From assembly GCA_021201825.1 (NCBI GenBank), contig JAJQED010000008.1:1-64000 (forward strand): DNA of 64,000 bases, read 5' to 3'. How positions within the stretch are numbered: the first letter of the stretch is position 1; each line of letters opens with the position of its first letter. The DNA is from Alistipes sp. (lineage in GTDB: Bacteria > Bacteroidota > Bacteroidia > Bacteroidales > Rikenellaceae). The notes beneath the pieces were generated by a model. It had not been told where the DNA came from, searched no databases, and worked only from the letters and a program-made list of their open reading frames with translations. A program made the position numbers and the translations under genes. This document shows, in pieces, positions 28,001 to 36,100 of this stretch.

Positions 28001-28204
28001 CTCTCCTACGTCGTGGACCGCAGGCTGCTGTTCATGACCGGCTTCCGGGTTTTCGTCAGCGGGCTGAACCTTTTGACGTTCACCAAATATACCGGCTCCG
28101 ACCCGGAATTCAGCTACTCCTACGACATGGAACTGCAGGGCATGGACCTGGGCAAGATACCCGTGCCGCGCATGGTTAAGGTCGGACTGGTAATGAACTT
28201 CTAA
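25082..28204 (+). CDS. SusC/RagA-type TonB-dependent transporter 2
   Basis: A 1040-residue outer-membrane transporter: signal peptide, carboxypeptidase-like N-terminal domain (VEGLVLDAVSGKPIPYTQI), plug domain (LHGTRSLLGQNSPLVVIDGIP, DLESISFLQGSDALAYG, GVIMVETEKG) and beta barrel ending MVKVGLVMNF. It is more diverged from the SusC consensus than SusC 1: the usual VSAAP/VVVGYG linker is replaced by a short segment without those motifs, and the plug reads SDALAYGSLG where most have DASATAIYG. Paired with the SusD-like gene 11 bases downstream. Confidence 0.94.
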   Translation: MKNKIAIITVLLLGFVGLVSVSGQDATPTVQVEGLVLDAVSGKPIPYTQISSPDGVRSAITDSEGKFQIGVRNLFGELTVVRDSYHTGHIPLMGRTSVEIYLLQGSATMRPEFHNLPSGPESVQENYGRAVTVDKKNIGDAYLATSDALTGRIPGLRVLSKSGMPGEGSFLNLHGTRSLLGQNSPLVVIDGIPYLPDQKQSLLINGLSTDILSPVFLKDLESISFLQGSDALAYGSLGSNGVIMVETEKGVDNQILVEFQTVNGVSFIDKTLPLLGSLDFKKYISDIGSTRYQDLQDLETAFPFLKESLTDVERVRYGYNTDWQKQIYAPAFSSDNFLKVKGGDAVVRFMLTAGYQRETGIEKGTSQDRFHTHGNTNINFSSKLTAYAAVSFDYTDLSLMEQGMVSQTNPMLAAYSHSPLTGKHVIDDNGNQTKAWAAIDPTMLVSNPAAMEDGINGGSKIFDMTVNTGIQYKLLDDLRLDVGFGIYYKYIKEDLFIGGKSDGSIAPLMDGLAENTVRGGARETKNYYGKVSGTYSRVFGRKHHLDATGGWQLLSARYDASYGAGINTTNDRYQNLTNVSGVLRTSDGYSEIFNWTNTYLSAGYSYDHQLFVTATATLDAASTYGKYSQRYYVFPGIKAGWKIDNAPFLRYSGTVSNLVLRADFSVNPNSRYDKRYSSYYYVLQMVRDVSGLVRAGVPNQKIGPEKVQNASLGLDFATRGDKFSVSVDIYEERSRRMIIENEASPVYGVNSIFKNNGSIRTRGAELGFSALITGGEFRWRAGFNVARYKSEVRSLGGLSEQIIDLGDGITLINRIGDAPFSFYGHRADGVFTTTAEATAAGLTAVSGYNFAGGDIRFRDLNGDKVISSADRTVIGSPDPDFYGGIYSLMGWKGFSLFVNFSYSYGNDIYNGVRRYNESGNTFTNQAASMARRWVTEGQQTDIPRVAFGDPAGNNRFSSRWIEDGSFLKLKELTLSYVVDRRLLFMTGFRVFVSGLNLLTFTKYTGSDPEFSYSYDMELQGMDLGKIPVPRMVKVGLVMNF

Positions 28205-28215
28205 AACACGCTAAA

Positions 28216-29871
28216 ATGAATCGACTCAAATACATACCGATAATCCTTTGCCTCTGCCTTGTAATGCCCTCCTGCGAGGGGTTCTTCGAGAAGCAACCGG
28301 ACAACGTGATGGCCGGCGAAGACAACTATGAAGACCCGTCGAACCTCTACGGTTCGTTCATCGGGCTGCTCGGAACAATACAGGATGCGGCGGACCACCT
28401 GATAATCGTCAGCGAACTGATGGGCGACCTGATGACACCCACGGCCCAGGCCCCGGAGGAGTACTGGGAGGTGTTCCGTTACCAGGCCGCCGAGGGCAAC
28501 CCGGTCGCCGACCCGGCCCCGCTCTACCGAATAGTTCTCAACTGCAACGACTTTTTGCGCAACACGGTGGAATACAACCAAAAGTATCCCGGTGTGATCC
28601 CGGCCAACAGCTACCGGCAGCTTATTGCCGGGGCCGTTACCCTGCGCACCTGGGCCTACCTTAATATCGGTAAGATATACGGGGAGGCGGTCTACTATGA
28701 CTACGCCATGACCTCGGAGCAGGACATATCGCAGTTCCCCGTACTGACCTTCGACGAGCTTATCCCTGAACTGATCCACTTCCTGACTACCGGGGTGGAC
28801 CGTATCAACGGCCTTGTACGGGTTGACGTGGATACAATACTCGGGGTGAGCGGGGTGCTATGGAGGAGGATGGTAATCCAGGCCGATATCCTGCTGACCG
28901 AACTATACCTGTGGAACAGGGATTACGAAGCGGCGGCCAAACGCGGCATAAACCTAATTACATCCAAGGGGCTTCTGGGTATATCCGGCAACAACCAGAA
29001 CTTCACCTGCGGCTATGCCTGGGGAAGCGATATTAACGGTACAAACCCATGGCGCGACCTGTTTTTCACTTCGCCCGTCGAAAGGCACCTGCGCGAGGGG
29101 CTCACCATCGTTTTCTACAATTATAACCAACTGCAGACCAACCAACTGCAATACCTTTTCTCGGCCGTGCCGCCCAATGTCTATTACCTCGCGCCAACTT
29201 CGGCGATGACCTCGCTGTTCAGCGGCCGCGACTACTATACAGGCACTTCTGTAGTGACCGACCCGCGCGGGGTAAACGTGTCCTACGGGACCGAAATGGG
29301 TGAGACGGTAATTATGAAATACCACAGCGGACGCGAATATTACGAACACGACGCGCATATCTTCCTCTACCGGGGCGGCGAACTCCACCTGATGATCGCT
29401 GAAGCGCTTGCGGCTCTGGGAAATTACGATGCGGCGGACTATATCATCAACTGCGGGTTCAGCCCCACGCATATCTCCGGCAGTACTTTCGACTATCCGT
29501 TCGATGCCCCGATATACGCCTACGAGGGGCTAAAAGTTGGTATGGGAGTGCGTGGCCGGGTGGACGTACCCGAGATTATGTCCACCTCCGAACGGTTTAT
29601 TGGCGATCTGGTCGAGGGAATGGACGGCTACGAGGAGCGCCGGCATTTCGTTCTTGACAGTATAATTCTCCAGGAGACCGCCCGGGAACTTGCCTATGAG
29701 GGCAAGAGGTGGTTCACCGCCGTGCGCATTGCCCGCAACTCCGACCGGGCGGACCTCCTCGCCGAAGTTATCAGCGGCAAGTTCGGCCGCACCGAAGCGG
29801 CGGCCTACAAGGACCTGCTGCGGGACCCGAAAAACTGGTTCATAAAATACGACCTGAGGAATAAGGACTAA
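28216..29871 (+). CDS. SusD/RagB-type lipoprotein 2
   Basis: A 551-residue lipoprotein (lipobox MPSC near residue 18) followed by FFEKQPDNV, the RagB/SusD start. The helical TPR-like core (LIAGAVTLRTWAYLNIGKIYGEAVYYD, ADILLTELYLWNRDYEAAA) and the C-terminal IFLYRGGELHLMIAEALAALG and ARELAYEGKRWFTAVRIARNSD motifs are intact. It pairs with SusC 2 and is followed after 18 bases by the M60-like lipoprotein. It is longer than SusD 1, with extra loops around residues 270-360. Confidence 0.93.
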   Translation: MNRLKYIPIILCLCLVMPSCEGFFEKQPDNVMAGEDNYEDPSNLYGSFIGLLGTIQDAADHLIIVSELMGDLMTPTAQAPEEYWEVFRYQAAEGNPVADPAPLYRIVLNCNDFLRNTVEYNQKYPGVIPANSYRQLIAGAVTLRTWAYLNIGKIYGEAVYYDYAMTSEQDISQFPVLTFDELIPELIHFLTTGVDRINGLVRVDVDTILGVSGVLWRRMVIQADILLTELYLWNRDYEAAAKRGINLITSKGLLGISGNNQNFTCGYAWGSDINGTNPWRDLFFTSPVERHLREGLTIVFYNYNQLQTNQLQYLFSAVPPNVYYLAPTSAMTSLFSGRDYYTGTSVVTDPRGVNVSYGTEMGETVIMKYHSGREYYEHDAHIFLYRGGELHLMIAEALAALGNYDAADYIINCGFSPTHISGSTFDYPFDAPIYAYEGLKVGMGVRGRVDVPEIMSTSERFIGDLVEGMDGYEERRHFVLDSIILQETARELAYEGKRWFTAVRIARNSDRADLLAEVISGKFGRTEAAAYKDLLRDPKNWFIKYDLRNKD

Positions 29872-29889
29872 CCCGAAATAACCGTGAAT

Positions 29890-31947
29890 ATGAAAAAGTA
29901 CCTGATATACATTCTTTTCCCGCTGTTTTTCGGATTTTCCGGCTGCGGCGAGGACCCACAGCCCGAAGAGCCGTTCATCGACATATCGGACGGCGGTACG
30001 GACGGCGGAAGCGGTAACCCCTACTGGGACTGGGCCGACAAATTCCCGGGAACGGTAAACCCCAACATCGAGAGGGTGTTCGACCGGGAGGTGGTAGTCC
30101 GGGGCGGCAACGGCACGATCGGCTATGCGCCGGACCGGCCGGTGCTTATCAGCACCGGGCTCTACGCGCCGGGCGACGAGAACATAGAAGTGATCGTACC
30201 CGACGGTGTGACGGACCTCCATTTCCAGATCGGGATAGGTCACGAACTGCCGGACGAGCAGGTGAAACTCCGGTACAAGGACGTGGTGACCACCGGAAGC
30301 CTCCAGCCGGGCAGCAATACGATATTGAGTTATTTCGGCGGCTTCCTCTATTTCTATTACCCGCCCGGTACGGCGGACCGCGGGGAGATCACGGTCACGG
30401 TGAACGGGGCCGTCGAGTCGTACGACTTCCGTAACGGGGAGACGGACGTCAAGGAGTGGCTGACCGTCGTACAGGAACAGGCCCGGATCCTTGCCGAGAA
30501 CGGGGACGACCAGGACGCCACGGCTTTCCTGAACTGGGTCGAGATGCACGGCGAACATATCATCCTCACGATGGGAATACCCGAAATGTCGGACGTTCCC
30601 AACCCGGAAACCATGATGCACCTGTATGACAAAATAGTGCAGGCTTACCTGTGGTTCGGCGGGTACGACCCCGCCAGCCATCCGCCGATGCGTCTGTACA
30701 CGGATGTCCAGCTTCCCGACCCGACGCAGGACGCTTCGTCACCGGCGATAGCGCGGTATTACTACGGCGGTTACCCGACCGGATACGTCCGGGGTGAAGA
30801 CCCGACCAAGTTCGTGGATGAGAAACGGCTGCTGAACCTCAACCTGCTGCAGGTCCAGACGGACGGCGGTTTCGGCAACTGGTTCGCCGGACTTTACGGT
30901 TTCAGCGAGACCGTTATGGAACAATGGCAGACACCGGAATTCCTGCTGATGCCTTCCTATTTTATGGGCTATTACCATTATGCACGCACGCTGGGGCTTT
31001 GGCCGGGTAAATTCATTGACTTCGCTTCAACCGTTGAGAACCTGAACATCACCGTGCCGTTCCTGGACTACGTGACCCATTACGTAATCTACGGCAAGGA
31101 AGAGGAGGAAGTGCGCTCCACCATGCTTATGCAGCTGGCCCATTACCTGGGTTGGGGGCTGTTCCCGTACATCAACGAGGTATCGCGGGAATACGGATTC
31201 GTGAACGAGTATGACCAGGACGCGCACGATTTCTTCGTGATGAGCGTCTGTGAATATGCCGGGGAGAACCTGCTGGAATTTTTCCGCAAATGGGGCTTCC
31301 CGTTCACCCAGTACGCCGCCGCATACTGTAAGAATTTCCCCGAAGCTTCCACCGAGTTCTGGACCTCCTACGACAGTTCCGGCGAACCGTCGTTCGTAAA
31401 GCGTACTCCCAACCGGAACTTCCAGCGCGGGGAGAAGCCCTACCTGAGCTGGTACGGCAAGGACGACTGGACCCTTACTGCCTACGTCACCCATGCCTCA
31501 ACTGGGGATTCCCTGCGTACCCGCACCGACAACGAGAAGAACGCCATAGATAACGACCAGGATACTTATTCCAACCTCGGCGGCAACCTGCTCTGGCAGG
31601 CGGGCGACTCGTTGAGCCATGTGGTGCTGTGTACGCTCGAGGTCGGGCCGGAGCCGATCGATATCAATGCCCTGTCCCTGTGGCATTACAGGATCAGCTT
31701 CGTCAACCGGCTGCACGATATCGAATACTGGGACGATACCCTGCAGGAATGGAAACCCACGGTGCCAAACGAAATGAAGATGCTCCGGGTGACTACCAAC
31801 GAATTCTATTACTTCGAGGAGACCTACACGACCACCAAGATAAGGTTCTACGCCCAGCCACGGGTGAACGACTGGAATTCGTCGGACAACCGTAACATGG
31901 CGGTCAGGGAGATAGGGCTCGGGGTTGTCCGGCCCCGGAGCGAATGA
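29890..31947 (+). CDS. M60/enhancin-like lipoprotein lacking the HExxH zinc motif
   Basis: A 685-residue lipoprotein (lipobox FSGC near residue 19); the ATG at 29890 is preferred to a GTG two codons earlier. The middle follows the M60-like peptidase domain (PF13402): LNWVEMHGEHIILTMGIP, MMHLYDKIVQAYLWFGG, YYGGYPTGYV, then MQLAHYLGWGLFPYINEVSREY and ENLLEFFRKWGFPFTQYAA. Where active members have HELGHNHQ, this one reads GLYGFSETVMEQW, and no HExxH occurs anywhere. The last ~170 residues (NAIDNDQDTYSNLGG onward) look like a discoidin/F5-8C-type domain. Active M60 proteins cut O-glycosylated mucin-like proteins; this one may only bind such targets. It is the last gene of the operon. Confidence 0.75.
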   Translation: MKKYLIYILFPLFFGFSGCGEDPQPEEPFIDISDGGTDGGSGNPYWDWADKFPGTVNPNIERVFDREVVVRGGNGTIGYAPDRPVLISTGLYAPGDENIEVIVPDGVTDLHFQIGIGHELPDEQVKLRYKDVVTTGSLQPGSNTILSYFGGFLYFYYPPGTADRGEITVTVNGAVESYDFRNGETDVKEWLTVVQEQARILAENGDDQDATAFLNWVEMHGEHIILTMGIPEMSDVPNPETMMHLYDKIVQAYLWFGGYDPASHPPMRLYTDVQLPDPTQDASSPAIARYYYGGYPTGYVRGEDPTKFVDEKRLLNLNLLQVQTDGGFGNWFAGLYGFSETVMEQWQTPEFLLMPSYFMGYYHYARTLGLWPGKFIDFASTVENLNITVPFLDYVTHYVIYGKEEEEVRSTMLMQLAHYLGWGLFPYINEVSREYGFVNEYDQDAHDFFVMSVCEYAGENLLEFFRKWGFPFTQYAAAYCKNFPEASTEFWTSYDSSGEPSFVKRTPNRNFQRGEKPYLSWYGKDDWTLTAYVTHASTGDSLRTRTDNEKNAIDNDQDTYSNLGGNLLWQAGDSLSHVVLCTLEVGPEPIDINALSLWHYRISFVNRLHDIEYWDDTLQEWKPTVPNEMKMLRVTTNEFYYFEETYTTTKIRFYAQPRVNDWNSSDNRNMAVREIGLGVVRPRSE

Positions 31948-31961
31948 TAGCGGGCAGACGA

Positions 31962-31990
31962 TACCGGCCCCTCCGTGCGGAGGGCCGGTA
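31962..31990 (+). terminator. Hairpin at the end of the FAS1/SusCD operon
   Basis: A 12-bp stem with one bulged C and a short loop, 14 bases after the M60-like stop. There is no clear T run afterwards, so it may be a processing or partial termination site rather than a full stop before the GH43-type gene at 32063. Confidence 0.55.
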
Positions 31991-32062
31991 CTTCGTGCCT
32001 GCAAGTTAAAAAAGATTAACCACGCCGCATCCGGGTACCGGCCGGCCTGCAAACCAAAAGGG

Positions 32063-33151
32063 ATGTCACGCCTTATTGCAAGGATATTTTTTGCTGCCAT
32101 TACAGCCTGCTTTTGCGGGACGGCGCTCTACTGCCACAGGGAACCGCAGGTGGAAGAGGGCGATCATTTCTACAATCCCGTATTCACCGCGTTCGAGAAC
32201 ATAACCCCCTGCTTCCATGAAGGGCGGTACTATTTTATCAGTGCCCTTGACGACAGGCTGAACCTTTACGTCACGGAGGATCCCACGGCATTGGCCGACT
32301 GCGAACCCCGCTTCCTGTTCGATTTCACCGAAAAGATGGGTCTCGAACATGTCTGGCATCCCTACCTGAGCAATATCGGCGGGGTGTGGTACATCCATTT
32401 CAACGGCGACCACGGCAACACGGACGACCACCAGATATACGTCGCCATGAACCCCCACCCCGACCCGCTGGACGGGGAGTTCGAACTGGTCGGCAGGATA
32501 AGCACCGACCCGGAAGATAACTGGGCCATCCATTCCCATGTATTCGAGTACGACGGTGAGCTATATATGGTGTGGTCGGGCTGGGAGTCGCGGAGGGTTT
32601 TCGCCGAGACCCAGTGCATCTTTATCGCCCGTATGGAGAACCCGTGGACGCTTGCGACAGAAAGGGTGCTATTGTCCCGGCCCGAATTCGAATGGGAGAG
32701 GCAATGGATGGCGCCCGCCGGCTACCGGTCCACCTATCCGATCTTCGTCAACGAAGCGCCCTATTTCTTTTGCACCGAACAGACCGACAAAGCGTATATA
32801 TATTACTCGGCAAGCGCCCTTTGGACACCATATATGGCCGTAGGGGAGCTTTCGGCGGAAAAAGGCAGCGATTTGGCCGACGCCGCCTCCTGGACCAAGA
32901 ACCACCGTCCGGTGTTCCGTGAGAGTAAGCAGAACGGGGTCACGGGGCCCGGGTACCCGCGCTTCTTCCCGTCGCCCGACGGCACGGAATACTATGTTTT
33001 CTATATAGCCGGGGAAGCCGGGAACCCCTATAAGAGGACCGTGCGGATGCAACAGCTGGGATTTTCCCCCGGCGGCAAGCCCCTGTTCGGCGAACCGGTC
33101 CCTATGGACCAGCCCCAAAACAAGCCCTCCGGAGTACCATCCTGCAGGTAG
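32063..33151 (+). CDS. GH43-type beta-propeller protein, paralogue of the gene at 148-1272
   Basis: The start at 32063 gives a signal peptide (RIFFAAITACFCGTALYC); a longer open frame from 31925 runs through the operon-end hairpin and is not used. The 362-residue protein is a close paralogue of the gene at 148-1272: HVWHPYLSNIGGVWYIHFN, NWAIHSHVF, YMVWSGWESRR, SRPEFEWERQW and VNEAPYFF, which keeps the general-acid Glu. As in the paralogue, the Asp usual in WAID is His, and here the N-terminal base Asp seems to be Glu (FENITPCF). Export, possibly lipidated at a Cys near residue 17-24, is likely. Its stop touches the stop of HTCS1. Confidence 0.8.
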   Translation: MSRLIARIFFAAITACFCGTALYCHREPQVEEGDHFYNPVFTAFENITPCFHEGRYYFISALDDRLNLYVTEDPTALADCEPRFLFDFTEKMGLEHVWHPYLSNIGGVWYIHFNGDHGNTDDHQIYVAMNPHPDPLDGEFELVGRISTDPEDNWAIHSHVFEYDGELYMVWSGWESRRVFAETQCIFIARMENPWTLATERVLLSRPEFEWERQWMAPAGYRSTYPIFVNEAPYFFCTEQTDKAYIYYSASALWTPYMAVGELSAEKGSDLADAASWTKNHRPVFRESKQNGVTGPGYPRFFPSPDGTEYYVFYIAGEAGNPYKRTVRMQQLGFSPGGKPLFGEPVPMDQPQNKPSGVPSCR

Positions 33152-36100
33152 CTACTGCGGCGTATTCCCGTCTTGACCGGGTAGTTCGCCGTTTCGGCTT
33201 TGTGTGCGGTATTGGCGGGGAGTCATTCCGTATTCCTCCTTGAAGCAGACCGAGAAGTATGCCGCAGATTTGAACCCGACCATCTCGAATATCTCGGTGA
33301 TCTGGTACTGCCCTTCTTGAAGCAGTTTGGCGGCGCGGGTAAGGCGGTATTTTTTAAGGTAATCGTTCGGGGCGAGACCTGTCAGGGCCTTGATCTTTCG
33401 GTAGAAATTAGAGCGGCTCATAAACATGGTGCCGGCCAGCTCCTCGATGCTGAATGTCTCGTTGGCGATATTTTCGGCGACCTGCATGTCGAGTTTGACC
33501 AGGAATTCACGGTCACGGCCCGACAATCCGGCCACCCGTACACCGTCCGGTTCCTCTCCGCGTCGCAGCGAGCGGGCTATCCGTTCCCGGTTAAGGAGCA
33601 TGGTCTGAACCTGAACGAGCAGGTGCTGCGGGGAGAACGGTTTTTCCATATAAGCGTCCGCCCCGTATCCCAAACCCTTTATCTTGTCCGCAAGGTTGGT
33701 CTTTGCCGTAACCTGTATCACGGGTATATGGCAATAGGATATATCGGACTTGATGAATTCGCAAAGGCGGTAACCGTCCATACCCTCCATCATTATGTCC
33801 GTGACCACCAGGTCCGCACCGTGGTTCTCCAGTATCCGTATGGCGCCGTTACCCTCCGTTGCCCGCAGTACGTTGTACCGGCCCGAAAGTATATCGGTCA
33901 TCATATCCAGAAGTTCGGGATTGTCTTCCACCACCAGTACATTGGCTTGGCTTCCCTCCCCGTCGGTTACTGGGGGCACCGGTTCGGGTTCATATCCCGG
34001 TGCGGGAGCGGCCGCCTCCCCGGACATCTGTTCGGCTTCTTCTTCCATTACGGACGGGGTCAGGTTGCAGGGGATCTCCACTACGAACCGCGCTCCGCCG
34101 CCGGGCATGTTCCCGCAGCTGACCCGGCCCTTATGTTTATCCACCAGCAATTTTACCAGCGAGAGTCCTATCCCGCTGCCCGACTTGCTCCCCTCACTAC
34201 GGTAGAACGACTTGAAGATGCTCTCCTGCTCTCCGGGCCTGATGCCCGGGCCGTCATCGGTAACCGTCAGGGTGAAAGTGCTGCCGTCCGTTCGCAGCTC
34301 CACCGAGATGAGCGACGCGGCATATTTGGTCGCGTTGGAAAGCAGGTTAGCGGCTATTTTGCCGAGGGCATCGGCATCAGCACCGGCGACGATTCCGTCC
34401 GCGATAGCGGCCTGCAGGCGCAGGCCCGAGACCTCATGGAGCGGTCCGAACCGTGCGCATACCTCGCGGACCGTTCCCGAAACGTCCGTACGCCTCATAA
34501 CGGGATTGTAGTCGCTGCCCTCGCTCTTTTGCAGGTCGAGCAGCTGGTTGGTCATATCGAGCAGGTTGTTGGCATTTCGCTGCATTACCCCCAGGTAATT
34601 CCGGGTGCGCGGCCCCATATATTCCCCTGATTCGAGGATGAAATCCAGCGGCGCTTTTATCAGGGTCAAGGGAGTGCGTATCTCATGGGCGATATTGGTG
34701 AAGAAGTCCATCTTTGAGCGGTAGTTCTGCTTCTCCTGGCGTTGCAGGAATTCCCGCATCCGTTTCCGGCTACGGGCCTGCACATACCTGTATGCAAGCC
34801 ACACACCCGCTGCCAATACGGCCAGATATACCGCCAGGGCTATCCACGACAGGTAGAACGGTGGCATGATCCTGATATGCAACGGAGCCGACTCGCTACC
34901 CCACAGCCCGTCGTCGTTGGACGAGCGGACGTATAACCGGTAGCGCCCCGGGGGTATCTTTTCAAACCTTATATAACTATCGTCCGTCGTTACCCATTCC
35001 CTGTTCAGCCCCTCCATAAGGTAGGCATAGCGGTTGCGGGCGGGTATCTGGTAGCTGGACGAGGAAACCGACACCGCAAACGAATTATTGCGGTACGGCA
35101 GCTCGACCCGCCCGCCCATATACACGGCGGCCATCAATCCGGGTTCGGCACTCCCCGGCCGGACGATCTCAACCGGCTTGTCGTTGATATAGAGGTCCGA
35201 TATAACCGATACGGGATGGTACGGGTTGATCTCGAGCCGCGCCGGGTCGAAAGAGGCAACACCGTTGATAGTCCCGAAGTAAAGCCTGCCGTCAGCGGCC
35301 CGCAGGGCGGCCTTGGAACTGAGGATACCGCTCGGCAGGCCGTTGCCGGCCGTAAGCCACAGATACCGCCGCCCGTCAGCCAAACAGCATACGGCGTTGC
35401 CGGTCGATACCCATATATTTCCGGCCTTGTCGGTCGCGATGGCCGAGGCATCGAGCCCCCTGCCGCCGTCGCTGTACCAAACCAGGCATCTCTCCCGGTG
35501 GTCGATAGTGAAGATACCGGCTTCGCTTCCCAGGTAGACCGCATCGCCGTCGGTGCAGAGGCACTTAATTTCCGAACGGTCCCCCGTAGGAAACGGGTAA
35601 TGCTGGAGCCGGTCGGAATCCGGGAAATAAAGGCGCACCCCGAAACTGGGGGAAACGACGAAGAACGACTCGTCGTCGTTCGGGGCGAAACCGCATACGT
35701 CCAGGTTGTTCCCGCCCCGCATCACCCGCGTGAAAACATCCCGGACCGGGTCGTACCCGGCGAAGCCCCACGGAGTGCCGGCATATAGTTTACCTTTGCC
35801 GGTCACTATCAGCGCATCCACGCAGTCGTCATGGAGCGTATTGTTGTTGTTCTTGTCATACCGGTAATTGCGCATCCGGCCCGTTGCAGTTTCATAGCTG
35901 TATATACCGTTCTTCGGAGTCCCTATCCACAGCACTCCACGGTCATACAACAGGCAGCGGACACTGCGTATTGTCCCCGGCCCGGCTTCCCATCCCGGTA
36001 GCCGAGGGTCGGTAATGCCCACCCCGTTCTCGATGCACACTATGCCGTCATCCTCGGTCCCTACCCAGATACGGCCCGTACCGTCCTGGGCGAATGAACT

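Noticed and set aside
30540-30570. HGEH in the M60-like protein as a possible HExxH motif
   Set aside because: The spacing is wrong (H-x-x-H with no Glu-x-x-His helix), and it falls in an N-terminal strand of the domain rather than at the active-site helix.
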